Shown here: positions 35,787 through 47,903 of the stretch, piece after piece | How the letters are laid out: the number at the start of each line of letters is the position of its first letter | Numbering within the stretch: the stretch's first letter is position 1 | Source of the DNA: Salvia splendens | Taxonomy: Eukaryota > Streptophyta > Magnoliopsida > Lamiales > Lamiaceae | Reading direction: 5' to 3' | Assembly: GCF_004379255.2 (NCBI RefSeq) | Contig: NC_056035.1 | Location: 25,544,502 to 25,608,501, forward strand | DNA length: 64,000 nt | Translations under genes and position numbers: made by a program | Notes under the pieces: generated by a model | What the model saw: only the letters and a program-made list of their open reading frames with translations | Told to the model about the DNA's origin: nothing | The model's database searches: none

Positions 35787-37173
35787 GCAAATTTTCTACA
35801 TCAAGAGGTTTTTTCATTGCTTCATCGATGCTAAAGGTATATTTTTCCCCATTGTAGTCGAGGCATATAGTTCCATAAAAAATATCAATTATGGTCTTGG
35901 ATGTAAGGAGAAAAGGCCTCCCTAGGAGTACACCACTAGACTCAGCAGACTCATTGTCACTCATCTTTATCACATGAAAATCAGCTGGGTACAAGAAATC
36001 TTGCACTCTAACTATCACATTCTCAAGCACTCCTTCAGGGCAAATACACGACCTATCCGCTAGCTGGATTACCACTTTCGTATCTACCATACTTACCCCT
36101 ACCAGCTTCTTGTAAATGGAAAGCGGTAACACATTTATTGATGCCCCTAAATCACACATTGCATGCTCAATTTGTACATCACCAATGGAAATGGGTAAGG
36201 TGAACATACCTGGGTCAGTACATTTTGAAGGCATCCTTCGTTTTTGAATCACTGCGGATACGTTCTCGCCTATCAGGATCTTCCCACTGGGTCTCGTCTT
36301 CCCAGCTATAAATTCCTTAATGAACTTGCTAAATACTGGTAACTTCAAGGCTTGTAAGAACGGAAAATTAATCTCCAGCTTCCCAAAGATGTCCATGAAG
36401 TCTACCGGTTCTTCCTTCTTTTTCCTAGCTTCCCCTAGATGTGGGAACGGTTTCATTTGTTTCTCTGCACCCGTAGAACCTCCAGCTGAAAACTCATCCG
36501 TTCCTTTTCTCGCCACCCCATTCTCTACTTCCGGCTCTGGGTCTAGGAAAAATGGCTCAGCCATACTTGGTAAAGGTTTCTCCAAATCACCTTCCTGAAG
36601 GTCATCTATATTCCTAGAACCCTCTGCTTCCAAATTCTCGGACTCAGGAGTTAGATCCTTCCTTACATTGTCCTTCACGGAAAGCGTTTCTTCCTCCTTC
36701 CTCATTGCTGGACCTTCATATCTTCGCCCATATCGTAAAGTGATCTGACTGATGTTAGCTCTGTCTGGCGGCCTTACTGAGGCAGGGATCTTCCCTTCAT
36801 TTCCTCGCATCTCGCTCAAGGATGTAGCGATCTGGGACATTTGCTTTGCCAACATATCCATTGCTGCCTTCTACTCTAATTGAGCATCCTGGAGCTTATG
36901 CCCCACGTCATTGTTGGACTGCAAGTTTTTCTGCATATGCTGTTGAGAACTGACTAAATCATGTACCATATCATCTAGATTCCTTGGTGGTTTAGGATTA
37001 GACTGTCCTACACTTGGTCCTGGACTCAGATGTGGACCACTTCCTTGATTTTGGCCGAAGTTTCCTTGACCTCCTGAATTGTTGTTATACTGATTTCCCG
37101 GTCCTTGATTCCCCTGGTAGGTAGGTTGGGGATTCTGATAATTCCCGGTGTAATTCCTTTGATGTGGCGGCAC
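35761..37173 (-). pseudogene. Athila-B C-terminal gag and protease relic
   Basis: The frame starts in the Gln/Asn/Gly-rich C-terminal tail of gag (37173-36871), passes a TAG at 36868-36870 where Gln is expected, and continues through an acidic linker to the aspartic protease (CDLGASINVLPLS, plus-strand about 36165-36125; D-L-G is the usual form in this lineage) and LLGRPFLLTSKTIID. It ends at 35761, after which the frame shifts. No zinc knuckle seen. Confidence 0.85.
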
Positions 37174-37315
37174 ATAAGAGTTCCCTTGATTTTGATTCCT
37201 GTTCCCCCAATTAGAGTGATCTCCCTGGTTCCCGGTTGTTCCTGCCGTTTTGCCCCTCCTGATTTCTCTCAGACCAATTAGTATGTCTTTCTGGTTGATG
37301 CATCAACTGAGTGTT

Positions 37316-38539
37316 CTATTGTGGAGGTGGCTGGTTCGGATCGTTGTCAGACCATCTAAAATTAGGATGGTTTCTCCACGATACATCCCTCTGTCTTCCG
37401 TGGTTCCAACTCCCATTTGGGTTCCAACTTCCCATCGCATTAGCCTGGGCCTGGTAATCTCCTCCTTGAGGATCATAATACTGCTGTGTTGGGATTTCTC
37501 CTGGACCTGGAGATTTATCCTTCACTTGTGCAGCTGGCGGAGTGGTTTTCTCTATTGCATTCAACAATGCTTTCTCGAGCCTATCTATTCGTGCCTCGAC
37601 TCTCTCGTCATCATGCTCCCTCAGGGCATTTGCTGATCCTCTCCTCATAACACTCCTCGGGCTGTTGTATGCCTTTTTAGCCTCTATCAACTTTCCCAGA
37701 ATCTCTCTTGCCTCGCTACCCCTCTTCTTCGTAAAATTTCCCCCGCTCGAGTAGTTCATCAAATCCTTCGACTCATGGTTTGCTCCTTCATAGAACAAAT
37801 AATAAATCTCTGCCTCGATCATTCTGTGATTCGGGTAGGCGTTCAGCATACCCTTGAATCGCGACCAATATTGGCTCAACGACTCGTTGTAATCCTGCTT
37901 GCACTCCATTATCTCCTTCTTTAGAGCATTTGTCTTGTTGAAGGGGAAGAAATAATCTAGGAACTCCAATTTAAAGTCCCTCCATGTGCGAATAGAATCT
38001 GGGGGTAACCTCAATAACCACGTGTTGGCTTCCCCCTTCAAGGTAAACGGAACCGCGCGCAGGTGATAGTCCTCCTCCGTTGCATCATTTGGCCTCTTCT
38101 GAATGCTACACAATTTGCTGAATTCATTTAAGAACTCGTACAGGCACTCATTCCTACGCCCAGAGAATGTTGGCAGACTGCCGAGCACATTCGTCTTGAT
38201 CTCAATGGCCCTCTGGCGCGGATTCATCACTATAGCTTGGGATGGCTCACCATCGAGATGGGCCGTGAGCGAACCAATCTTCGGATCTGGATCGACCACG
38301 TGTGCCATGTCTCCTATTTCTGCCTCTTCTGTATCTGTCTCTGAAGATGATTTGGGATCCTCCCTTCCTGACGAACTCCAACTCTCGTCGCTTTCTGAAC
38401 CAAACGGAAATGGATCTCCTATTGATAAACCCGATCTGGTGGTGACCGTAGATGCTGTGTTCTTGATTTGCCAAATAAACTGCTGGTTCCTCCACTCAGA
38501 TGAGTCACCACAGTGTCCAAACTGGGAGTCTTTGCTCAT
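37316..38539 (-). pseudogene. Athila-B gag (capsid part)
   Basis: 407-residue minus-strand frame starting MSKDSQFGHC at 38539, 106 bp after the 5' LTR. Residues about 120-290 form the retrotransposon gag domain (YHLRAVPFTLKGEANTWL, WRDFKLEFLDYFFP, YWSRFKGMLNAYP). It stops at a TAG (37316-37318), and a frameshift lies between there and 37173. Would form the particle shell. Confidence 0.85.
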
Positions 38540-38644
38540 AAACTGATAATAAAGGAAAAGAAAGAAAAATTAAGAACTATGTACACCAAAATTATCAAAA
38601 CACAATCAAAAAATTAAGAACTATGTACACCAAACGACGCCATT

Positions 38645-40123
38645 TGAAGCACGCTTGTCGTTAGTGTGAGTGTGTGTATAATAAACTTCTAGATCGAGCT
38701 GCAAAGTCCAATGAATCCACTAAACACTAGGTCTAGGAACTCAAGGCGACGCGGAAGACTCTGTCGATGGACACACAAACTCTCGCGTTTCAAAGATCCC
38801 TCAACCCGTTATACTATAGACTAGTATAGAGAAGCAAGGGGTCGATCCCACGAATATGGACATGTAAGAAGGTATCGAGAGATTTTTGGTTAGAAAACGG
38901 CTACTGCCACGCAAACTTGGGTTGAGATATAACTACTTCTAGACCTAAGCACGAAATTAAACACTAGACCTAGTAAACTGTAAACAGCATGCAGACATCG
39001 AACATCCTTAGATCTATGTAATTTTAAACTTACTTCCTAGACCAAGCAAACAATTACCAACTATAGCTAAACAGAACGCAAATAGAAGTGGGGACCAACT
39101 TCCAGAAATATCAAGTACGGAATAAAGGCCGCAACTAACAAACTATGAACCTAACTAACAATGACATGCTTAACTTTAGCTGAATCAAATAAGAAGATGA
39201 AGAAAACAGGGCACATACCGGGATTCGAACAAAATGTAAAAATTTGGACGTCGGAAGTTTGCAAACAACCGGAAATAAAACAGATCTACGTTTACTAGGC
39301 GAAATGAAATGAAAACACGAAAGCTAGGCATAAATCTCAATCACTCTTCAGATCCAACGTCAGAAACTCAATCCACTCCGGTTCCAAGCAAACCGAACCC
39401 AACAGCAACCAAAATCAACTCTATAGTTCCCGATTCACCCAGATCTACTTCGATCAACACCAGATTCCACCGATTCCACCCAAACTCAGCAACCAACACG
39501 AAACTCAAACATCCAACTCAGTAATCACAACAAACTCAAAATAATGAACATCCATAACAACATCAGCTCAAATACAGAAAATAGAAATTGCATAAACTAC
39601 GGAAGTTTAACCAAAAACAGAGCCGAGCTTCGAATAGCGAAGCTCGGTGAAATCTTCAGCAGTTACTAAAATAAAAATGGAAATTATTTCTTCGCCATCT
39701 GCAAGGACGGTATTACACCACAAATGTCGAGAATTTAAAAGCAATAGTGACGGCAAACGCAACCCCCTTCGAAACTCCTAAAAATCCCCTAAGTATGCAG
39801 AAGTGTGTGAGCTAAGAACCAGAGGCCTAAGTGCCAAAAAAATCCCCGAGCATTGCATGCTCTCTTCCTTATATAGATGCGGTAGGATCTTCTAGAAACC
39901 TTCAAAGAAATCTCCATTCTGGCCTTCAGTTTCACGATCCCTCCGTCTAGTCATTTTCCTCCAATTTGCTCACTTATTCGCCGTATTTGCATGGTCCTTG
40001 TCATTCATCTTCTTTGTTCCTCGACCTCACGAATTCTTCTGAACACCTGGCTTAAAACATGTGTTAGACCCTATAATTGTTTTAATTCAACCCCTAGACC
40101 TATGCATGAAATTAGCCTTATCA
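38645..40123 (-). mobile_element. Athila-B 5' LTR
   Basis: 1479 bp, TG at 38645 and CA at 40123, minus-strand TATA box at 39869-39876. The PBS just left, read on the minus strand as AATGGCGTCGTT (38632-38644), partly matches the Asp-tRNA complement used by Athila (TGGCGCCGTTGCC). A 38-bp sequence containing AATTAAGAACTATGTACACC is repeated twice between the PBS and gag (38565-38634). Confidence 0.85.
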
Positions 40124-41007
40124 TATGCTTTTCGCAATTGATTTGTCGATCGTAGTTGAGATCGGTCTTGATCGGAGTTGGTTTTCTGAATTGATATTGA
40201 ATCGGAGTTGAAATGATGTTTGAAATGGTGGATCTAGTTTGTTTGGTGATGATTCTGGTAGATTTAGCTTAGATTTCTGTTAATCGTTTGAATCTAGAAT
40301 ACGTGTGTTTGGATCTGCATGGAAAACCCTGTTACTGCTTGTTTACTTAGCTCAGTAGTTTAGATCTGATATCTGTTAGTTTAATTGAAGTGTTCATCAT
40401 TTGATCTGAAGTATGCTCTGTGTTCATGCTCTGTTTTGTTCATTTCGTGCTTGTTTGTTGGAGAAGATGAAATCATTCGGTAGTTGTAGTCACGTTACTT
40501 TAGTTTGTTAGTTGCAGCTTTTGTCAGTAGCTAATTAGAGTAATCTGTTTTGCTGTTTACTTTTGCTTACCTTGTGTTTGGTTAATTTAGGAAACTCTTT
40601 TACTTGACCCAGGAAGTTTGTGAATGCTCTCAAGTTACTTTCGGATACGAATCATGCATGCAATTTTGTTTTACGTACTTTCAATTCTCCAGATCTGGTA
40701 GTTAGAATAGACTAGATTTCATTTCCCAGACCTAGTAGTTAAAACTCGACCCTCATGTTGCGTGGCAGCAGCCAAACCCCTCCAAAAGTTCTCTCCATGC
40801 ATTCCGACCCTTCCATCCTCGTGGATTCGATTCAGACTTCCCTATTATAACCAATAGTGTAGAGGGTTGAGGTTTTGAGGCGAGATTGTTGCAACAACGA
40901 CTGCATTCGGAAAGTTCACGATCTCCTAGACCCTGTGCTCTAGCGAATCCTCTGGACCTAAGAATTAAGCACAAACACAAAACAATAGCACATTCGTTCG
41001 CTCCTCA
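40124..41007 (+). mobile_element. Athila-A 5' LTR, second part
   Basis: Continuation of 26049-26619 after Athila-B, beginning with the target duplication (TATGC, 40124-40128) and ending CTCCTCA at 41007. Together the two parts make an LTR of about 1450 bp, matching Athila-B's LTR length. Immediately downstream is the PBS. Confidence 0.8.
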
Positions 41008-41030
41008 AATGGCACCGTTGCCGGGGATGG
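41008..41030 (+). promoter_or_regulatory. Athila-A primer binding site
   Basis: AATGGCACCGTTGCCGGGGA matches the Asp-tRNA 3'-end complement used by Athila/Tat elements (TGGCGCCGTTGCCGGGG) with one mismatch. Confidence 0.85.
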
Positions 41031-41094
41031 ATGGCGTTATTTATGTTTGCATCTAGAGATTTTTGGCGTACATAGTTTTCATTCGTTGTTTTTT

Positions 41095-42635
41095 CATTTT
41101 CTTTTCAGTTTATGAGAGAGCTCAAGGTCAGGACACTGGAGTAACTCATTTGGTTGGGGGGAAGCTCGAGCTAGTTGGCAGATTAAGAAGACAGTCTCCC
41201 CTGTTACTACCCGATCTGGGTTGACAACAGGAGATCCAGTCCAGCTGAGTTCGGAAAGTGACGACGATCTAGTCTCAACCGTTAAGGAGGAAGTTGAGTC
41301 AACTGCAGACTCAGACGAAGGAACCGTCAGAAAGGCGGCTGAATCAGACAACGATCCAGAGATCGGCTCGCTTAATGCTCATTTGAACGGTGAGCCGGCA
41401 CAAGCAATGGTGATCACCCATGCTCAGAGATTGATAGACATCAAGACCAACGTACTGGCGGTCATGCCACACTTCTATGGCCGTAAGATAGAATGTCCCT
41501 ACGAGTTTCTACACGAGTTTTGAAAGCTCTGCAACATTCAGAAGAGGCCACCTAACTCGACCGAGGAGGATTATAGGGTTACATGCTCTGCCTTTCGCAC
41601 TAAAGGGAGAGGCGAACACATGGTTACTGAGGTTGCCGACAAATTCTATAAGGTCGTGGGCGGATTTCAGGCTATTGTTCTTAGATTACTTCTTTCCATC
41701 GAACAAGACGAATGCAATCAAGAAGGAGATTCTGGCATGCCGACAAGATTATGATGAGGCGTTGAGTCAGTATTGGTCGCGTTTCAAGGGATTGCTCGAT
41801 TCATGCCCCAACAACCGAATGTGCGAAGCGGAGGTATACAACATCTTCTATGAACGGGCGAATCCAGAGTCCAAGGATTTACTAAACTCTTCGAGCGGGG
41901 GAAATTTTACCAAGAAAAGAGTAAGTGAGGCCCGAGAGATTTTGGGCAGGCTAATCGATGCTAACAAGACTTACGACTCTCATCGCACCATCCTTAAGAG
42001 GGGATTGTAGAGGCGGTGAACGTGCAAGGTGAAGATCGAATAGATGCAAGGATAGATACGCTGGAGAAAGCAATTCTGGTTGCCTTAGGGAAGAACAATT
42101 CCCCAGAACCAGGAGAGAAGGTTAAACAACTGCCAGGTCCAGAGGAAGTGTACCAATGCTATGGTCAGCAGAACGAGGGCGATGGCCAAGCTCAAGCAAA
42201 CGCCATGGGAAGTTGGAATCCCAACGGAAGTTGGAACCCAGGCAGACAAAGGGATGCTCCCTGGAGAGATCACCCAAACTTCAGAAGGTGTGACAATGAT
42301 CCGAATCTACGACCCCAATAACAGAGCAACAACTATTCAAACCCTCAGGAGCGACAACCGAATTGGGTAAACAGAAATCAAGAGGGAAACAATTGGACCA
42401 ATTGGCAACAAAATGACCATCCCAACTGGGCAAACAGGAATCAGAACAATCCCACAAGTTCATATGTGCCACCACACCAGAGGAATTACCAAGGTAACAC
42501 TCAGAACTCTTAGCCCAACCATCAAGGTCAACAGGGGCAGAATCAATATCACAACACGGGAGGTCCAGGGAACTTTCGGCCGAATCAGGGACAAGGCTCA
42601 AACCACCCTCAAGGGACAAACATCAGCCCATTGAC
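41095..42635 (+). pseudogene. Athila-A gag relic
   Basis: N-terminal coding parallels Athila-B (TVTTRSGL-like TVSPVTTRSG near 41200). The capsid domain appears at 41221-42010 in two frames: TNVLAVMPHFYGR, then TGA at 41521, a frameshift near 41580, then WADFRLLFLDYFFPSNKT and YWSRFKGLLDSCPN. TAG at 42008 and further frameshifts follow in the Asn/Gln-rich tail to 42635. More decayed than the Athila-B copy. Confidence 0.82.
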
Positions 42636-42638
42636 GAG

Positions 42639-43875
42639 ATGGTGAGCGATTTGGTGAACTCACAACAGCACATTCAGAACAACATGCAGTCCAACAATGA
42701 CGTGGTGCATAAGCTTCAAGATGCGCAGACTGAGCAGAAGGTAGCCATGGACATGTTAGCGAAACAGCTCTCTCAGATCGTGACATCTTTGCACGAGACG
42801 CGTGGGAACGACGAAAAAATTCCTGCCTCGGTTAAACCACCAGAAAGAGCGAACATCAGCCAGATAACCCTGAGATCGGGGTGAGAGTATGGTGGTCCAA
42901 GTGTGAAGAAATATGGGAAGTCCACTCTAACTCCATTGGAAAAGAAAACCGGAACAAAGGAGACCGGAACAGGGGAAGCTGAAACAGGGGAGGTCAGAAC
43001 AGAGGATGATGACCAGAGTACGAACAGTGAGAAAGCAATACCCCGAGCAACTGATCAACATTTCCAAGGTCTAAGAGTAGAGACGGCAGTGGAAGAAATC
43101 AGGATAGACATGGGAGAATCTTCCATGGGAAACGTTAGCAATAGTGAGAGGCAAGTGAAACCCTTTCCCCACAGAGGTGAACCTAGGAAGAAAATGGAAG
43201 ATCCAGTGGACTTCATGGAAATTTTTGGGAAACTAGAAATTAACCTACCGTTTCTCAAAGCTCTAAAGTTGCCCATCTTCAGTAACTTTATCAAGGAGTT
43301 CATCGCTGGGAAGACCAAACCCAGCGATAAGATTGTGATTGGAGAAACTGTGTCGGCAGTGATTCAGAAGAGGAGAATGCCTTCTAAGCGTACTGACCCA
43401 GGTATGTTCACTCTCCCCATCTCAATTGGGAACATTAATGTTGAGCATGCCATGTGTGACCTAGGTGCTTCAATAAATGTTTTACCGCTTTCACTTTATA
43501 AGAAACTGGAGGGAGTCAGAATGGTTGATACGAAGGTGCTGATTCAATTAGCTGATAAGGTCATGCATCAGTCCGGAAGGTGTTTTAGAAAACGTGATAG
43601 TTAAGGTGCATGATTTTCTGTATCCTGCTGATTTCCATGTTATTAAGATGAGTGAGTACCAGTCTGCCGAGTCTAGCGGCGTGCTTTTAGGAAGACCATT
43701 TCTACGCACCGCTAAGATAATCATTGATGTGTTTGATGGAACCATTTGTCTAGATTACCATGGGGAGAAGTTTACTTTTAACATTGATGAGGCTATGAAA
43801 AAGCCATTGGATATAGAGAGTATGCATGTTGTGGATGTGATTAACCCCCTGGTCCAAGAATTTCTTGAGACATAA
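42639..43875 (+). pseudogene. Athila-A protease relic
   Basis: MDMLAKQLSQIVTSL (coiled gag end) leads through TGA at 42882 (Arg expected) into an acidic linker with ETGT/GEAETGE repeats, then PVDFMEIFGKLEINLPF and the protease site CDLGASINVLPLSLYKKL near 43460-43510. A frameshift near 43565-43600 changes frame; LLGRPFLRTAKIIIDVFDG follows. Same order as Athila-B. Confidence 0.84.
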
Positions 43876-45764
43876 TTGATGCAGGAACAGGTGGAAAATT
43901 CAGAATTGAGTCACTCCATTGACAAGGAAGTGGGTAGCTGGTGTGAGGCAGTCAACACACTGGGAATGACGGATGAAGAGTTAGCAGAAGCAATTCTGGG
44001 GTTTTGCAAAAGTCCTGAAGTTACCAGGTCTAAGGAATTAGTCTGTGTCGCTACTGGGGAACATTTACAAGCACTGAAGGATTAATTACCAAGGAGCCAA
44101 AGAAGAATCCATTACCCTAGGAGACAAGTGCGACAAAGAAGGAACTGAAGACATTACCCCCAGGCCTAGGATATGCTTATTTGGAAGAGAACGAGATGTT
44201 TCCGGTAATCGTCAACAGCAATCTGACTCAGAAGCAGGAAGAAGAGTTACTGGAAGTGCTCAGGAGGAATAAGACAGCCATAGGATGGACTCTATCAGAC
44301 CTGGTGGGGATCAGTCTCGATCTCTGCATGCACCATATTCGCCTGGAGGATGGAGCCAAACCTCACAGATACCCACAGAGGAAGTTGAACCCGAATATGA
44401 GAGAGGAAATTTTAAAGGAAGTACTTAAGCTACTTTCACTGGGTATTATATATTCTATTCCAGACAGCAAGTGGGTAAGCCCGGTCCATATAGTACCTAA
44501 GAAGTCAGGCATCCAAGTGGTTACAAATGAGAAGAACGAGTTGGTACCCACAAGATTAGTGACCGGGTGGTGGATGTGCATAGACTACCGGAACCTAAAT
44601 GAGGCTACGCGGAAGGACCATTTTCCTTTACCATTTATAGATCAAATGCTGGAAAGATTGGCAGGCAAGAAGTTTTTCTACTTTCTGGACGAATACAGTG
44701 GATACTTCTAAATTTACTTTGATCCAGAAGACCAGGAAAAAACAACCTTCACATGCCCGTTTGGGACGTACGCATATAGAAGGATGCTCTTTGGATTGTG
44801 CAATGCGCCAGGAACTTTTCAGAGGTGCATGATGAGTATTTTCTTAGACCTGTTGGAGGAGTGTATCGAGATTTTTATGGATGCCTTCATGGTCTACGAG
44901 AATTATTTCGAAGCTTGCCTAGCCAATTTGGATCTAGTATTACAGAGATGCAGAGAGAAAAATCTGGTGCTGAATTTTGAAAAGTGCCACTTCATGGTAC
45001 AAGAGGAAATTGTTCTGGGATACGTGGTCTCGGAAAAGGGGATTCAGGTGGATAAGGTAAAGGTAGATGTAATCTCAAAACTTCCGTACCCTACAAATCA
45101 GAAGGAAATAAGGGAACTTTTGGGTCATGCTGGATTCTACAGGAGGTTCATCAAGGACTTTGCAAAAATTGCACAACCACTTACCCACCTCCTGCAGAAT
45201 GACGTAGACTTCAACTTTGACGAGGCATGTCAAGGGGCCTTCCAACGTCCGGAGGAAAGACTTGTATCAACCCCTATCATTAGAGCTCCAGATTGGAATT
45301 ACCCTTTCGAGGTAATGTGTGACGCCAGCGATTTCGTGGTCGGATCAATCTTAGGTCAAAGAATTGAAGGGAAGAGCTACGTGATTTTCTATGCATCCAA
45401 GACCTTGAATCAGGCCCAGAAGAACTACGGCACTACGGAAAAAGAGATGCTAGCTGTCGTGTATTCCTTTGAGAAATTTCGACCATACTTGCTGGGTTCA
45501 AAGGTAATCATGTTTACCGATCATGCAGCGTTAAAGTATCTACTGGCAAAGAAAGAGTCTAAGCCACGATTGATCCGATGGGTGTTGCTACTCCAAGAGT
45601 TTGATTGGGAAGTTAAGGACAAGAAAGGCACTAAGAACAAGGTAGCTAATCATCTTAGCAGAATTTTCCAAGGAGAAACTGAAGAGGCTATACCAGACGC
45701 GTTCCCAGAGGACATCTATACTTCACAGGGGAAACCTCAAGCCTCATTTGTTGGGATAAGGTAA
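43876..45764 (+). pseudogene. Athila-A reverse transcriptase and RNase H relic
   Basis: After the linker (VENSELSHSIDKEVGSWCEA) and a break near 44084, RT runs from 44181: SPVHIVPKKSG, WMCIDYRNLNEA, FLDEYSGYF, TAA at 44709 (Gln expected), then [11 protein letters not shown] and the active site, which reads FMDAF at about 44876-44890 instead of FMDDF: the second catalytic Asp is Ala. RNase H follows without a frame change ([34 protein letters not shown]). The frame is open from 44784 to 45764. Inactive. Confidence 0.87.
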
Positions 45765-45931
45765 TGGCCGCCGCGACTGGAGCTGGAGTTTCTAACAAAG
45801 GGAAGTACCCGCTGAATGTGGAACCATGGTTCACCTCAAGCCTCATTTGTTGGGATAAGGTAATGGCCGCCGCGACTGGAGCTGGAGTTTCTAACAAAGG
45901 GAAGTACCCGCTGAATGTGGAACCATGGTTC
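45734..45931. repeat. 99-bp tandem duplication between RNase H and integrase of Athila-A
   Basis: CCTCAAGCCTCATTTGTTGG begins at 45735 and again at 45834; the 99-bp unit is essentially identical in both copies, indicating a recent duplication. Confidence 0.92.
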
Positions 45932-47232
45932 GCTGACCTAGCAAACTGCTTAGTCACGGGGGAACTGCCCAGTACTCCAAGTATTATTTCTCGGACCTAG
46001 AGGATGAAAATCAGAAGTGAGGCCAAGTATTATTTCTGGGACGATCCGTATCTATGGAGAATGGGGTTCGACCAAGTAATCAGGAGATGCATCCCGGAAT
46101 GGGAACAGAGAGACGTACTAGACCACTGCCATGCATTGGCGTACGATGGGGATTTTGGTCCAAGGAAGACTGCTCGGAAGGTTTTAGACAGTGGATTCTA
46201 TTGGCCGACATTGAACAAGGACGCTTACGACTACTGCCAAAATTGTAATCGGTGCAGCAGACCGGGGGAATTTCCACCCGAGATGAGATGCCCCAGATCT
46301 CAGTGATCGTCTGCGAGGATTTTGATGTCTGGGGGATGGACTTCATGGGTCCATTCCCATACTCCTATGGTAACTCTTACATTCTGGTGGCAGTAGATTA
46401 CGTATCGAAGTGGATAGAGGCCAAGGAAACTGCCACATGTGAGGCGAAGGAGATCACTAAGTTCATTAAGGCAAATATTTTCAGTAGATATGGGGTGCCA
46501 AGGGCGGTCATTTCTGATCAAGGAATGCATTTCTGCAATCGGACGATGGAAGCGCTTATGAAGAAATACGGAGTACACCACAGACTCTCCACTCCGTATC
46601 ATCCACAGAGCAAAGGTCAAGCAGAAATCTCCTACAGAGAGATCAAGGAAATTTTGGAAAAGACCGTAAACCCGTCGCGAAAGGATTGGAACAGAAGGCT
46701 AGATGATGCGCTTTGGGCCTATCGTACTGCATACAAGACCCCCATTGGTATGTCACCATATAAACTTGTGTTTGGCAAGATGTGCCACCTTCTTGTTGGG
46801 ATAGAGGATAAGGCTTATTGGGCAGTCAGAGAAATGAACATGAAACCTAAGGTCTGCGAAACGGAAAGGAAGCTGCAACTGCAAGAGCTGGAGGAGCTGA
46901 GACTCGAGTCTTATGATGCTGCAATGTGGTACAAAGAAAAAACCAAGTTGTGGCACGATAAAAATCTCCGGATGAAGGAACTGCAGGTTGGGCAGAAAGT
47001 ACTCCCTTTCCGGTCAAGGCTGTAGCTCATCCCAGGAAAACTTAAGTCTAAGTGGACAGTACCTTACACCAACGTGAGCCTTAGAGCCAACGGAGCAGTG
47101 GAGATTCAGGGAGGTATTCCTAACTCTGTTCCTTTTCTGGTCAATGGTCATCGAGTCAAGAGGTTTAGGGATAGTTCGGAGCTGTGTGTGGTGGAAGAAA
47201 TTCCACTGCGCGCAATCCCCACTATCGCCTAA
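45764..47232 (+). pseudogene. Athila-A integrase relic
   Basis: The zinc domain at 46110-46260 reads HCHALAYDGDFG, so the second His (GGHFG in Athila-B) is Asp; CQNCNRC supplies the cysteines. A frameshift near 46260 leads to the DDE core at 46252-47025: [21 protein letters not shown] and [20 protein letters not shown] at 47023 replaces Lys; the C-terminal domain ([11 protein letters not shown]) continues in the same frame to TAA at 47230-47232. Confidence 0.86.
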
Positions 47233-47903
47233 GAGATTGAAGGGTTTAAGTAATCTTTGGAAATTCTTTGGTCAAAGAAATGACATGGAATTTGAAAATT
47301 TTCAAAGCAAAACCAAATTCCCAAGAATACTTAAACAGTTTTTGTACATATTGTTAATATTCCTTTTTGTGTCTCTTAAGAAAACCCAAACAAAGAGAAA
47401 AATCTTTTAATCCAAAAATATTTTCGAAATACCGAACAACCCTTGGAAGGTCAGTTGAACTTTGAAATGTTTTTTCTATCTTATTTCCTTGACCTGGGAG
47501 TTCGGTACTTCATTCTTTTGTTTAATGTTGTTTTTTTTAGTTGTGTGATGAAGGGGACAGCAGTTACACGGTTGTTAAGCTTAAGGGAAGAATTATTGAC
47601 AAAATGGGGGGAATTTTCAAAATTTGAAATTTAAAATTCAAAAAAGAAGAAATTTTATTTATGATTTTCAAATCCTTTTGTAGAGACGGTACGGTCGCTC
47701 ACGTCACACGCAACCGTCTCTCTACTCTCTTTTGTTTTATTTGGACTCCTTTATTATTTCCCACTGCCTCTTTTAAAACTTCCCCTCACGCTTATCTCCC
47801 TCACAAACACTTTTCGTATTCTAGAAACCCTAATCTCAAATTTCCTAATTTTCTGTGTGTAAGCTTCCGACGTTACCGTCACCAGCCACCAAATTCAGAC
47901 ACT
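47233..47903 (+). other. Athila-A spacer between integrase and third ORF
   Basis: About 670 bp without conserved coding, homologous in position to 31949-32523 of Athila-B. It includes a T-rich stretch near 47510-47545. Confidence 0.45.

Larger units (their letters stand above)
26620..40123 (-). mobile_element. Athila-B: complete 13.5-kb minus-strand gypsy element nested in Athila-A
   Basis: Two LTRs (26620-28105 and 38645-40123) flank, on the minus strand, gag, protease, RT, RNase H, integrase and a third ORF, the Athila-type layout. RT precedes integrase, which defines Ty3/gypsy. The flanks read GATGC before 26620 and TATGC after 40123, a 5-bp target duplication with one mismatch, and joining across it restores the LTR of Athila-A. 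The two LTRs differ by about 4% over the first 400 bp by eye. Coding frames contain several stops and a few frameshifts, so the copy is dead but young enough to be nearly full length. Confidence 0.88.
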
